Assembly: GCF_917563925.1 (NCBI RefSeq)
Contig: NZ_CAKJTJ010000005.1
Location: 124,001 to 188,000, forward strand
DNA length: 64,000 nt
Direction of reading: 5' to 3'
Origin: Sutcliffiella rhizosphaerae
GTDB lineage: Bacteria > Bacillota > Bacilli > Bacillales > Bacillaceae_I
Shown one piece after another: positions 26,915 through 36,160 of this stretch (position 1 is the first letter of the stretch; the number at the start of each line of letters is the position of its first letter). The position numbers and the translations under genes were made by a program. The notes beneath the pieces are model-generated. The model was not told where the DNA came from. It ran no database searches and saw only the letters and a list, made by a program, of their open reading frames with translations.

Positions 26915-28789
26915 ATGATTATAATAGGCTCTGACTTTTTATTAAATAAGGAACAAAATCATAATGAAGAATCCAATTCAAAGGTCCAATTAATTATCAT
27001 TATATCTGGAACTGGTACGATCAAATATGTATCTTCATCTTGTAAGGCATTGCTTGGATTTGAGAGCACGGAGCTAATACAAACCAGCTTAGAAAAATGG
27101 ATTAATTCAGAGGACTTATATTTAATAGAAAGCATAATCTACCAACCTTCCACTCAAACTCATTGCTATTTCCGAATCAAGATGAAAGACGATTCTCTTC
27201 TTTGGGTAGAGGCTGTACTTTCGGAGGTACAGTCACTGAATGGGTCTGAAAAAGAAATTATTTTAATGCTATCACCCACTTCTGATTTGGGTGAAAACTT
27301 CCAAACTGCACTTGAAAAGAAATCAACCATGGACAAGCAAATGACAGTGCAGGAGTTAGAGCAAAAAAGAGTGTTGGATGATATAGGAGATAATGAGAAT
27401 TATTCTGCATTTGACCTAATTGAACATCTCCCTAATGGGTTGCTCATCGTAACAAACGGCATTATTAAGTATGTGAATGAAGCAGCTACCACTATGCTGG
27501 GGGCATGTCGTAAAGATCAGCTAATAGATGCTTCTGTTTTTGATTATATCGAAAAAAATTACCACGATATTGTGAAGAAACGCATCACATCTGTGCAACA
27601 AGGTTACAGGGTTGGTCAAATGGAACAACGATGGAAAAGGTTTGATGGAAGACCAATTGATGTTGAAATAGTTTCTAACCATACTACATATAAAGGGAAG
27701 TCTGCTTGTTTTGTAATGCTTGTTGATATCTCACATCGGAAAAACTTCCATAAAATATTACAAAACAGTAGGGAACGTTTTCGAAAACTTGTACAAAATT
27801 CTATTGATACAATTGGAGTAATATGCGAAGAAAAGTGGACATTTATCAACGAATCTGGACTAAAAATGCTAGAAGTGGAGAATTATGGGGATGTCTTTGG
27901 ACATTCCATTTATCAAAATATTAATGAAAAGGATTTCTTACATATATGGAGAGAGTTAAAGAAACAACAAAATAGTTCAAGGCTACCAACCTTTGAACAA
28001 GAATGGACGACAATGAAAGGAAATCAGATTTATACCGAAATAGTTTGTATTCCCACATCTTATCTTGGTAAAGATGCGATGCAAGTAATTATTCGAGACA
28101 TTACAGAAAAAAAACAAGCAGAGGCGTTAATGCTTCAATCAGAAAAACTTTCCGTTGCAGGTCAGTTAGCAGCGGGAATTGCCCATGAAATACGAAATCC
28201 ATTAACAGCCATAAAAGGTTTTTTTAAGCTTTTGGAAAAAGAAGTAGAGGAAAAGCAAGAGTATTTTCATATTATTGAGTCAGAACTAAGTAGGATTGAG
28301 CTTATATTGAGTGAGTTGCTTTTGCTTGCAAAACCGCATCAAGTATATGTTCATCCAGTATCATTACATACGCTTTTAAGAGATGTAACAACACTTTTAG
28401 AAACACAGGCTATTATGAATAATGTTTGGTTTGACATGAAATTGAAAGCTACTTCATCAGAAGTAAAATGCGATGAAAATCAAATAAAACAAGTATTTAT
28501 TAATTTAATTAAAAATGGAATTGAAGCGATGACAAGTGGTGGGAGTATTTATATAGATACAAAAGAATCGGAATCAGAAGTTATTATTATAATAAGAGAT
28601 GAGGGTAGCGGTATATCAGAGCATACGCTATCACGATTAGGGGAGCCATTCTATACGACAAAAGAAACTGGTACTGGTCTTGGCCTGATGATTTCGTTCA
28701 ATATAATAAAAAATCACCATGGTACTGTCAAAATATCAAGCACAACCGGAAAAGGTACCACGCTGGAAATAGGTCTACCAAAAGCTTAA
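26915..28789 (+). CDS. PAS-domain sensor histidine kinase, sporulation-kinase type
   Basis: A 624-residue cytoplasmic kinase with no membrane span. Three PAS-like domains lie at about residues 30-125, 165-280 and 285-405, then a HisKA domain with phospho-acceptor His424 in GIAHEIRNPLTAIKGFF and an ATPase domain with NLIKNGIEAM, DEGSGI and GTGLGL. The layout and sequence style match KinA/KinE-type kinases that feed the Spo0 phosphorelay. No response regulator lies next to it. AGGGGGG just before the ATG at 26915 favours this start over GTG 26897, though spacing is short. Confidence 0.85.
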   Translation: MIIIGSDFLLNKEQNHNEESNSKVQLIIIISGTGTIKYVSSSCKALLGFESTELIQTSLEKWINSEDLYLIESIIYQPSTQTHCYFRIKMKDDSLLWVEAVLSEVQSLNGSEKEIILMLSPTSDLGENFQTALEKKSTMDKQMTVQELEQKRVLDDIGDNENYSAFDLIEHLPNGLLIVTNGIIKYVNEAATTMLGACRKDQLIDASVFDYIEKNYHDIVKKRITSVQQGYRVGQMEQRWKRFDGRPIDVEIVSNHTTYKGKSACFVMLVDISHRKNFHKILQNSRERFRKLVQNSIDTIGVICEEKWTFINESGLKMLEVENYGDVFGHSIYQNINEKDFLHIWRELKKQQNSSRLPTFEQEWTTMKGNQIYTEIVCIPTSYLGKDAMQVIIRDITEKKQAEALMLQSEKLSVAGQLAAGIAHEIRNPLTAIKGFFKLLEKEVEEKQEYFHIIESELSRIELILSELLLLAKPHQVYVHPVSLHTLLRDVTTLLETQAIMNNVWFDMKLKATSSEVKCDENQIKQVFINLIKNGIEAMTSGGSIYIDTKESESEVIIIIRDEGSGISEHTLSRLGEPFYTTKETGTGLGLMISFNIIKNHHGTVKISSTTGKGTTLEIGLPKA

Positions 28790-28971
28790 AATTTTTTTGT
28801 ATTTTAGTAATTCATTGTTGAGAAAGGTATAAGAGCAAATAGAATTGCTAAAACTTATCATGGTATGATACGCAAGCATACTCTTTGCGATATTACAGAA
28901 AATTCCCTATACATTTTTACGAAAGGATAGTATTATAGGAGTTTATTCTGTAAAATAGGAGTTTTTAGAAA

Positions 28972-30318
28972 ATGAAACAACAAGAGCAATGGACATCAAA
29001 AATTGGTTTTATTTTGGCAGCAGCAGGTTCTGCTATAGGTATTGGGGCAATATGGAAATTTCCATACATGGCTGGAACGAACGGGGGAGGAATTTTTCTT
29101 CTTCTTTTTATCCTTTTGACCCTGTTAATTGGAGCACCGATGCTTTTGGCTGAGTTTATTATTGGTCGGTCTACGCAAAAAGATGCCATTTCAGCATACA
29201 GAGAATTGGCAAAAGGTTCGAAGTGGCATTACATAGGTGTTCTCGGAGTTGTCATTTCCTTTATCCTACTATCTTTCTATAGTGTGGTAGGTGGCTGGAT
29301 TGTGACTTATTTATGGAAAAGTGTTACTGGTGGTTTGTCAAACTATACTTTGGCAGAATTCAGTGGGCTTTTTGAACAGACGATAGCTGATCCTTTTCAA
29401 GCAGTTCTTGCCCAGTTTATCTTCTTAGGAATAACGGTTTGGGTAGTTCAAGCAGGAGTTCAAAGTGGATTAGAAAAATCCAGCAAAATTTTAATGCCTT
29501 TATTATTTATCATATTTTTTGTCTTGCTAGTGAGATCCGTTACTCTTGAAGGTGCTTACGAAGGGGTAATGTATTTCTTGAAACCTGACCCATCCCTGAT
29601 AACACCAAATGCCTTTTTATTGGCGCTTGGAATGGCCTTGTTTTCACTAAGTGTAGGTATTTCCATTATGGTGACATATAGTTCCTATTTGGAAAAAGGA
29701 GAAGATTTGATTCGATCTGCAGGGTCAGTAGTAGTCCTAAATATAATTATTTCTTCTTTAGCTGGCCTTGTCATTTTCCCCGCGGTCTTTGCATTAGGTT
29801 TACAGCCTGATGAAGGTCCTGGATTAGTATTTGTAGTGTTGCCAGCTGTTTTTCAAGAACTTCCGCTAGGCGGTTTCTTTTTAATCTTATTTCTCGTATT
29901 GCTATTATTTGCAACTTTAACATCAGCATTTTCCATTCTTGAAATAATTGTTGCGGTAATCGTTAAAGGAAACCCAGAGCGAAGAAGGAAGGTTGCTGTT
30001 ATTACAGGATTAATCATTTTTATGCTCGGTATTCCATCTGCGATATCATTTGGTGTTCTTTCTGATGTTACAATCGCAGGGCTTACAATTTTTGATGCAG
30101 CTGACTTTTTGGTAAGTAATATTGGGCTGCCACTTGGAGCACTATTAATATCCTTTTTTGTAGGATTCCGTATCCCTAAAAATATACTTGAAGATGAGTT
30201 TTTTCAGGGATCTCGTGTTAAAAAGAGTCTATTCCAAATCTGGTATTTCCTTATTAGATACGTAATTCCAATTGGAATCTTTCTCGTGTTTGTTCATTCG
30301 TTAGGATTTTTTAAGTAA
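28972..30318 (+). CDS. Sodium-dependent transporter, NSS (SNF) family
   Basis: A 448-residue membrane protein with about 11-12 spans. The N-terminal WTSKIGFILAAAGSAIGIGA followed by WKFPYMAGTNGGG is the sodium/substrate-binding signature of the neurotransmitter:sodium symporter family, and SLSVGISIMVTYSSYL carries the helix-6/7 region. Bacterial members import amino acids such as leucine, tryptophan or tyrosine; B. subtilis has YhdH and YocR of this type. Substrate cannot be set from the sequence. The upstream ribosome site is weak. Confidence 0.9.
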   Translation: MKQQEQWTSKIGFILAAAGSAIGIGAIWKFPYMAGTNGGGIFLLLFILLTLLIGAPMLLAEFIIGRSTQKDAISAYRELAKGSKWHYIGVLGVVISFILLSFYSVVGGWIVTYLWKSVTGGLSNYTLAEFSGLFEQTIADPFQAVLAQFIFLGITVWVVQAGVQSGLEKSSKILMPLLFIIFFVLLVRSVTLEGAYEGVMYFLKPDPSLITPNAFLLALGMALFSLSVGISIMVTYSSYLEKGEDLIRSAGSVVVLNIIISSLAGLVIFPAVFALGLQPDEGPGLVFVVLPAVFQELPLGGFFLILFLVLLLFATLTSAFSILEIIVAVIVKGNPERRRKVAVITGLIIFMLGIPSAISFGVLSDVTIAGLTIFDAADFLVSNIGLPLGALLISFFVGFRIPKNILEDEFFQGSRVKKSLFQIWYFLIRYVIPIGIFLVFVHSLGFFK

Positions 30319-30481
30319 GCTAAAAGATTGTTGCCATTACCTAATATATTCAGCATTAGAAATTATTTTTGTATGATGCTCGACTCTATCCTTTAAACTG
30401 ATGTTGGAAAAGGACGGATTAAGCGTTTCTTTTGTAGAAGCTGCTTTTAAGTATGGATAAATACTAATAAATTCAACCATT

Positions 30482-30530
30482 AAAACTGTAGACAAGCTCA
30501 TTGAAAATTGAGGCTGACTGCAGTTTTTTT
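30482..30530 (+). terminator. Terminator-like hairpin after the NSS gene
   Basis: AAAACTGTAG/CTGCAGTTTT outer stem with an inner AGCTCA/TGAGGCT pairing, followed by a T run; 160 bases after the stop. The rest of the 450-base gap before the protease holds no gene. Confidence 0.6.
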
Positions 30531-30627
30531 GTTTTCAGAGACTGTAGGTTTGGTAGTGCTAGGCTAAAAGATAATGACTTGTAAAAAATTCAATTTAATA
30601 ATGTATGCAACAAAACCAATATTTTCT

Positions 30628-30688
30628 ATTGGGAAAACAGACTCATATCATTTGAGATACTCCTGATTTCCAAAACAGTTTTCCCAAT
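30628..30688. promoter_or_regulatory. Paired inverted half-sites upstream of subtilisin 1
   Basis: ATTGGGAAAAC (30628-30638) and GTTTTCCCAAT (30678-30688) are exact inverted copies, centred 50 bases apart. A near-identical pair with the same spacing lies upstream of the second subtilisin. The 86 bases from the right half-site to the start codon could hold the promoter. Confidence 0.6.
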
Positions 30689-30774
30689 ATGAAATCAAGA
30701 GAACAAGTGATAAGATTTTGTTAATAGTTCTCAATTGTGGGAATTATTAAAAAACATTCGAAGGAGTGGACCAT

Positions 30775-31926
30775 TTGAAAAAGTGGATGAAAAGTTTTTC
30801 GGCAATTCTTATTGCAATACTTGCATTCTCGTTGGCGTTTGGATCTGTTTCAGCTGATGCATCTAGTTCAAGTGCAGTTGGTGTTGCAAAGAAAGAATAC
30901 TTAATAGGCTTTGCAAAAGGTAATAAGGCAAGTGCTCAATCTTCGGAAAATCTCATCACCTCCCTTGGTGGAGAAGTACAACATACATTTGATTACATGG
31001 AAGTTATGGAAGTAAGTTTACCGGAAAAAGCTGCAGAAGCATTGAAAAAGAACCCTAATATTGAGTTTGTTGAAGAGAACGTAGAAGTATTTGCATCTGC
31101 CCAAACAGTACCATGGGGAATTCCTCATATCAAGGCAAATACTGCGCATGCACAAGGAGTAACTGGAAGTGGTGTACGAGTGGCAGTTCTTGATACAGGA
31201 ATCGATGCCAACCATGTCGATTTAAATGTCAGGGGAGGAGCTAGCTTTATTTCTGGCGAGTCTAATCCATACCAGGATGGCAATGGACATGGCACACATG
31301 TTGCTGGTACGGTGGCTGCATTAAATAATTCAACTGGTGTCCTTGGCGTTGCTTACAATGCAGATCTATATGCTGTAAAAGTGTTAAATTCGTCTGGAAG
31401 TGGAACACTTAGTGGAATTGCACAAGGAATTGAATGGTCCATTTCAAATGGAATGCACGTTATTAATATGAGTTTAGGAGCAAGTTCAGGTTCAACAGCT
31501 TTACAAAGGGCTTGTGACAATGCTTATGCAAGAGGGATTGTTGTTATTGCAGCAGCTGGTAACTCAGGTGCCATAGGAAATCAGAATACAATTGGATACC
31601 CAGCGCGTTATAGCTCAGTAATTGCGGTTGGTGCGGTAAGTTCCAACAATACTCGTGCATCTTTCTCTAGTGTAGGAAATGAGTTGGAAGTGATGGCACC
31701 GGGAGTGAGTATACTAAGCACAACACCAGGAAACAATTATGCATCCTTTAATGGGACATCAATGGCTGCCCCACATGTAGCCGGAGCTGCTGCATTGATT
31801 AAGGCTAAATATCCAAATATGACAAATGTACAAATTCGTGATCGATTAAGAAATACTGCAACATATCTTGGCACACCATTCTATTACGGAAATGGAGTCA
31901 TTAATGTAGAGAGAGCATTGCAGTAA
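30775..31926 (+). CDS. Subtilisin-family alkaline serine protease 1, secreted
   Basis: A 383-residue preproenzyme. A signal peptide with a hydrophobic core ([14 protein letters not shown]) ends near SADA, an I9 propeptide spans about residues 30-108, and mature subtilisin starts around [11 protein letters not shown]. The triad is Asp140 (VLDTGID), His172 (GHGTHVAG) and Ser329 (GTSMAAPH). The sequence resembles true and high-alkaline subtilisins. The start is TTG 30775, 8 bases after GAAGGAG; a GTG at 30766 abuts the site. The second subtilisin lies 376 bases downstream and is clearly homologous. Confidence 0.95.
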   Translation: MKKWMKSFSAILIAILAFSLAFGSVSADASSSSAVGVAKKEYLIGFAKGNKASAQSSENLITSLGGEVQHTFDYMEVMEVSLPEKAAEALKKNPNIEFVEENVEVFASAQTVPWGIPHIKANTAHAQGVTGSGVRVAVLDTGIDANHVDLNVRGGASFISGESNPYQDGNGHGTHVAGTVAALNNSTGVLGVAYNADLYAVKVLNSSGSGTLSGIAQGIEWSISNGMHVINMSLGASSGSTALQRACDNAYARGIVVIAAAGNSGAIGNQNTIGYPARYSSVIAVGAVSSNNTRASFSSVGNELEVMAPGVSILSTTPGNNYASFNGTSMAAPHVAGAAALIKAKYPNMTNVQIRDRLRNTATYLGTPFYYGNGVINVERALQ

Positions 31927-31936
31927 AGCTTTGGTA

Positions 31937-31983
31937 GCATCATCCTTTGTTCCAAGTATGGAAAAGGGGTGATGCTCTTTCTT
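31937..31983 (+). terminator. Terminator after subtilisin 1
   Basis: AGCATCATCC pairs with GGGTGATGCT (one G-T) across a 20-base loop, followed by CTTTCTTTT. Confidence 0.8.
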
Positions 31984-32063
31984 TTGTAAAATATAAAAAT
32001 ATGGAGGAGTTAGAATATTTTAGCAGCTTAGCCTTTTACTTCTAACATATTCCATGATAATCC

Positions 32064-32125
32064 ATTGGGAAAGCTATGCTTAATTTTGTAGTCACACACT
32101 TAAAGTTTTTGCTTACTTTCCCAAT
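32064..32125. promoter_or_regulatory. Paired inverted half-sites upstream of subtilisin 2
   Basis: ATTGGGAAAG (32064-32073) and CTTTCCCAAT (32116-32125), centred about 52 bases apart, repeat the arrangement upstream of subtilisin 1, although the sequence between and around them differs. Confidence 0.6.
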
Positions 32126-32191
32126 AACAATCAGTTAACAACTATGCTAGCATCATAATTAGCTAAATAATTTGATTATTTAGAAGGTTTT

Positions 32192-32273
32192 GTTTAGTTG
32201 TGATGACCGTGGAGGCTCCCGCATTCCCCCACCACGCGGAGTAAGGCCTCCAAATCATCTTAATAGACTAAAC
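32192..32273 (+). other. Structured GC-rich hairpin in the probable subtilisin 2 leader
   Basis: Nested complementary blocks GTTTAGT/ACTAAAC, GATGA/TCATC and GGAGGC/GCCTCC enclose an apical CTCCCGC/GCGGAG pairing with one bulged C. It ends 29 bases before the ATG. The G+C content stands out from the A/T-rich surroundings. It has no T tract, so it is not an ordinary terminator. Confidence 0.55.
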
Positions 32274-32302
32274 CCAAAATACTATAGGAGAGTGATGATC
32301 TT

Positions 32303-33442
32303 ATGAACAGGACATTTCGAAAAATAGCTGTTGCAATATTGACAGCGGTGGTGGTTCTATCTTTTTCGTTTACGCCATCAAATGTAAATGCAAGTGCAAA
32401 GCCAGTAATGAAAGAATACTTGATTGGATTAAACTCTGGGGCTGTAACCAAAGCGGCTAATAATCTTGTCACTTCCCTGGGTGGTGGCGTGGAGCATCAA
32501 TTTAAACATATGAATGTCTTACATATTACTATACCGGAAGTTGCGGCAGCAGCCCTAGAAAAAAACCCTTTGGTGCAATTTGTAGAAGAGAACATCGAAA
32601 TGCAAGCAACTGCTCAAACTATTCCTTATGGAATACCACATGTTAAAGCGGATGTTGCACACTCGCAAAATGTAACTGGATCTGGAGTGAAAGTCGCTGT
32701 CTTAGATACAGGAATAGATGCTAGTCATGAAGATTTGAATGTTGCAGGTGGAGCAAGCTTTGTTTCAGCTGAACCTGATGCCTTAACTGACGGAAATGGT
32801 CATGGGACACATGTTGCTGGTACAGTAGCAGCGCTAAACAATACTGTTGGTGTATTAGGAGTTGCCTATGATGTAGAACTTTATGCAGTTAAAGTACTCG
32901 ATTCAAGTGGTGGGGGAACACTTGCAGGGATAGCACAAGGTATTGAATGGGCAATTGACAATAATATGGATGTTATTAATATGAGTTTAGGAGGAAGTAT
33001 AGGATCTACAACGTTAAGAAGGGCTTCTGACAACGCATATAATAGTGGAATCGTAGTTGTGGCAGCAGCGGGTAACAGTGGTTCTGGACTTGGACTGCTA
33101 AATACGATTGGATATCCAGCAAGGTATGACTCTGTTATTGCAGTTGGTGCGGTTGATTCTAATAATAATCGTGCATCTTTTTCAAGTGTAGGTAATCAGT
33201 TAGAAGTAATGGCCCCAGGAGTTGCAATTAATAGTACTTTACCAGGTAACCAATACGGTGAATTTAATGGGACGTCGATGGCTTCTCCCCACGTAGCTGG
33301 AGCGGCAGCCCTATTAATTGCACAAAACCCAAATCTAACAAATGTTCAAGTCCGTGAAAGATTAAGAAGCACTGCAACAGGTCTTGGATCATCCTGGTAT
33401 TACGGTAATGGAGTTATCAATATTGAAGCAGCATTGCAATAG
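32303..33442 (+). CDS. Subtilisin-family alkaline serine protease 2, secreted
   Basis: A 379-residue preproenzyme with a signal peptide ending near NASA, an I9 propeptide and mature enzyme beginning about [11 protein letters not shown]. The triad is Asp135, His167 and Ser325 in the same motifs as its neighbour. It aligns with subtilisin 1 along its whole length, including the short final helix ([11 protein letters not shown]), so the pair arose by tandem duplication. AGGAGAG lies about 9 bases before the ATG. The leader differs from subtilisin 1 by a GC-rich hairpin. Confidence 0.95.
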   Translation: MNRTFRKIAVAILTAVVVLSFSFTPSNVNASAKPVMKEYLIGLNSGAVTKAANNLVTSLGGGVEHQFKHMNVLHITIPEVAAAALEKNPLVQFVEENIEMQATAQTIPYGIPHVKADVAHSQNVTGSGVKVAVLDTGIDASHEDLNVAGGASFVSAEPDALTDGNGHGTHVAGTVAALNNTVGVLGVAYDVELYAVKVLDSSGGGTLAGIAQGIEWAIDNNMDVINMSLGGSIGSTTLRRASDNAYNSGIVVVAAAGNSGSGLGLLNTIGYPARYDSVIAVGAVDSNNNRASFSSVGNQLEVMAPGVAINSTLPGNQYGEFNGTSMASPHVAGAAALLIAQNPNLTNVQVRERLRSTATGLGSSWYYGNGVINIEAALQ

Positions 33443-33522
33443 CAGATTAATAGCAAATACTTGTTTCTGTTTGAGGTAGTTGTAGGGCAAAAAAAGTATT
33501 GATATTCATCGTAAAGAAAAAA

Positions 33523-33563
33523 AGACTGTCCTTATGTCATGTGAATGGCTTAAGGACAGTCCT
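33523..33563. terminator. Bidirectional terminator between subtilisin 2 and patA
   Basis: GACTGTCCTTA/TAAGGACAGTC stem with a 16-base loop. The A-rich left flank gives a T run for the minus-strand patA transcript. Confidence 0.85.
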
Positions 33564-33570
33564 TTATAAG

Positions 33571-34728
33571 TTATGAAATAGTTGTTAAGTAGTTTTCGAA
33601 TCTATCCATTGCTTCCACTAGTGTCTCCATGTTATAGGCATATGACACACGAACAAATCCTTCACCTAAAGGGGAGAATGCACTTCCTGGGACTACGGCA
33701 ATTCCAGCATTTTCGACTAGCTGTTGTGCAAAATCAAAAGAGCTAATTCCATACTTTTGGATGGAAGGGAACAAATAGAATGCACCATCAGGTTTTACAA
33801 CATCCAATCCCATTTTTACAAGTCTGTTATGCACGTATTCCATTCTTTCTTTGTACTGAATACTCATTACTTCTGCGTCATTAATTCCTTCAGTTAATGC
33901 TTCAAGCGCAGCATATTGAGAGATTGAGCTAGCGCATGAAACATTATATTGATGTACTTTCAACATTTGCTTCATCACATATTCAGGTCCAAAGACGAGC
34001 CCGATTCGCCAGCCTGTCATGGAATGGGATTTGGAGACCCCGTTGATGACAATGGTTTTTTCTTTCATTCCTGGGTAATTGGCAATCGAGTGATGTTTAC
34101 CTGTAAAAACAAGCTCACTGTAAATTTCATCCGACAAAATAAAAATATCTTTATCCTTTAATAATGTAGCAATTTTAATAAGTTCTTCCTCTTGTATTGC
34201 TACTCCTGTTGGATTGGATGGATAAGGAAGGATAATGCATCTTGTTTTATCTGTGAGATGTTGTTCGATTTGTTTAGCAGTTATTTTAAAATATGTATCT
34301 CTTGTATCAATATATACGGGTGTTGCTCCACATAGTTTGATAAGCGGTTCATAGCCAGGATAGATGGGACCTGGAAGAATGACTTCTACTCCTGGTTCCA
34401 AAATAGTGCGAAAAGCGATGTCAATTCCTTGGCTTGCCCCTATGGAAACAATTACTTCTGAATCAGCTTCATAAGATAATCCATACTTATGTTGTACGAA
34501 ATGTGCTGCGGCTCTCCGTAATTCAGGAAGACCGGCATTAGGTGTGTAATTGGTTTTATTGTTGTCGATGGCGTTATGTGCCGCTTCCTTAACATGGGAT
34601 GGGGTATGGAAATCGGGCTGCCCGATCGTCAAGGAAATCACATCATCATATTGGGAAACGAGGTTGAAAAATTTACGAATACCTGATATTTCTATTTCGC
34701 GAACATTAGAGTTAATAAGATGTTCCAT
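33571..34728 (-). CDS. patA: PLP-dependent aminotransferase PatA (N-acetyl-LL-diaminopimelate aminotransferase)
   Basis: A 385-residue class I/II aminotransferase. The PLP lysine is in GVSKSHSMTGWRIG; NPTG is in PYPSNPTG, and the Asp/Tyr site is LSDEIYSEL. The opening MEHLINSNVREIEISGIRKF and KVHQYNVSCASSISQ closely recall B. subtilis PatA, which works in the acetylase branch of lysine and diaminopimelate synthesis. AAGGAG precedes the ATG. It is monocistronic and convergent with subtilisin 2. Confidence 0.92.
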   Translation of the reverse strand: MEHLINSNVREIEISGIRKFFNLVSQYDDVISLTIGQPDFHTPSHVKEAAHNAIDNNKTNYTPNAGLPELRRAAAHFVQHKYGLSYEADSEVIVSIGASQGIDIAFRTILEPGVEVILPGPIYPGYEPLIKLCGATPVYIDTRDTYFKITAKQIEQHLTDKTRCIILPYPSNPTGVAIQEEELIKIATLLKDKDIFILSDEIYSELVFTGKHHSIANYPGMKEKTIVINGVSKSHSMTGWRIGLVFGPEYVMKQMLKVHQYNVSCASSISQYAALEALTEGINDAEVMSIQYKERMEYVHNRLVKMGLDVVKPDGAFYLFPSIQKYGISSFDFAQQLVENAGIAVVPGSAFSPLGEGFVRVSYAYNMETLVEAMDRFENYLTTIS

Positions 34729-35287
34729 ATATAGTTCTCCTTAAGGTATTTAGGTTAAATTTGTGGTTTTTCTTTGTGTAAAATAAGTATAAATCGATTG
34801 TTTTCGCTTACCTAGTTAATGGAAAAAATTTACAGACAGATCCAATCTGAAAACTTGTTTTTAGTAAGTGTAACCGACTTTTAGAACATTGTCCAAAGGA
34901 TTATAAAGATAAATAAAAAGTATTAGTAGTTGTTAAGAATATAAGAAGATATGAATGTTTCCAATAAATTTACCGGAAACATTACAGATGATAAATAAAG
35001 AAGAATATGATAGTTATATTTGGAAAATCTAGGTATGAAGTGGGGTTGCTTCATGCCTAAATGTAAAAAGAAACGAACGTTTGCAGAAATTGTTACGAGG
35101 GAAGACCTACAAAAATATGATACAAGTAGGATAGGAAAAAGTGGAAAATGCTCTATAATAATTATAAACACAGAAAATTCACACAATTAAACCTTGCTGT
35201 TTCCATTGCCTGTGGAATGTACTCCTTTCACCTCTGAATTACTGGGATTTGGTGTCTGTTGGATTCCGCCTGAAAGGGGATTGTGTA
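34729..35287. other. Gap of about 560 bases with one hairpin and no convincing gene
   Basis: The only clear structure is a hairpin at 35029-35061 (TAGGTATGAAG/CTTCATGCCTA around TGGGGTTG). A 45-codon frame starts inside its right arm at 35053 and ends at 35190 (MPKCKKKRTFAEIV...); it has only a weak G-rich upstream site and I do not call it. Confidence 0.45.
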
Positions 35288-35509
35288 ATGGATGTAATTC
35301 TTCACATTTGGTTAAGGTTGTTGGAGAGGTATGCAGAGCAGGTGTTTTTTCAAGGTGAATCATCAGGGGTCGTTTCATTTTTGCTCATCGGGGTACTTGT
35401 GTATTTGTATAAGCAGGAAAAAAGAGCAAACAAAAAACAGTGTCCCTGCACAAACAAATCGGATCAAAAAGAAAACAAGTATCTTGATAAAAAAGAAGAA
35501 GCGGAATAA
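35288..35509 (+). CDS. Small single-span membrane protein, 73 aa
   Basis: Residues 25-42 (SGVVSFLLIGVLVYLY) form a membrane segment, followed by a Lys/Gln/Glu-rich cytoplasmic tail with a CPC motif. No family recognised. GAAAGGGGA precedes the ATG at 35288 by 8-9 bases; an upstream in-frame GTG lacks a ribosome site. A terminator follows 58 bases after the stop. Confidence 0.6.
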   Translation: MDVILHIWLRLLERYAEQVFFQGESSGVVSFLLIGVLVYLYKQEKRANKKQCPCTNKSDQKENKYLDKKEEAE

Positions 35510-35566
35510 TTCTCCGCTTCAGAATGCTGACAAATGCTTTAACTAGAATGTTACTCTAAACACTGT

Positions 35567-35592
35567 AGCGGAATAAACACCCGCTTTTTTTT
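35567..35592 (+). terminator. Terminator after the 73-aa gene
   Basis: AGCGG/CCGCT stem, 9-base loop and a run of eight T; it ends at the tail of the convergent IDEAL gene. Confidence 0.65.
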
Positions 35593-35827
35593 ATTGGAGA
35601 TATGCAAATTGTTTTAGTAGGCAATTATAATCTTTTGAAAGAGTAATAAATTGTTGGCGGTTTCCCTTACTTAAAGCGTCATCTATTTCTTTCATTAGCC
35701 TTTTTTTATGAAATTGGAAGACAGAAGAGTCAACAATGATTTGCGCCAATTTTTCCTCCCTAGTCATTTCATAACTTTTAATAGATGAAACAGATTGTTC
35801 AGGTTGAAAAGAAAAATGCTTATTCAT
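35591..35827 (-). CDS. IDEAL-domain protein
   Basis: A 78-residue cytoplasmic protein. Its second half, LMKEIDDALSKGNRQQFITLSKDYN, fits the IDEAL domain, a short helical module of Bacilli found alone or attached to other proteins such as ComK regulators; its function is not well defined. GGGGGTAG precedes the ATG by about 5 bases. It stands alone. Confidence 0.75.
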   Translation of the reverse strand: MNKHFSFQPEQSVSSIKSYEMTREEKLAQIIVDSSVFQFHKKRLMKEIDDALSKGNRQQFITLSKDYNCLLKQFAYLQ

Positions 35828-36160
35828 AATTTCTACCCCCTGTGCTAAATTTTGAATTGCCGAAAAATGGGTGAATCATGAAAAGGACGATAAAGATAGC
35901 TCATCCTTTTACCTATTATCTGATATTTCGTGTCATTTGTGAAGTCTGTTTTTTGAATATTGGGATATATCAGAAAAAATACTGGTAATGTTGCTAAACA
36001 TTGTCAAAAAACAACTTGTTATTTAATTTGAATATACCCAACCTGCAACATTTAAAAACAATTCATTTAGAATTTTTGCAGAAACTACTTGAATAATGTG
36101 CTAAAAACGAATATTATAATGAATGTCTTTAAAATATATTCGGTTTTTGGAGGATTTTTA

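Noticed and set aside
35053-35190. 45-codon frame (MPKCKKKRTF...)
   Set aside because: The start lies in a hairpin arm, the upstream site is weak, and no terminator or conserved motif supports it.
35828-36160. Purine riboswitch ahead of the AzgA-type permease
   Set aside because: The conserved core of purine riboswitches was not found on either strand.
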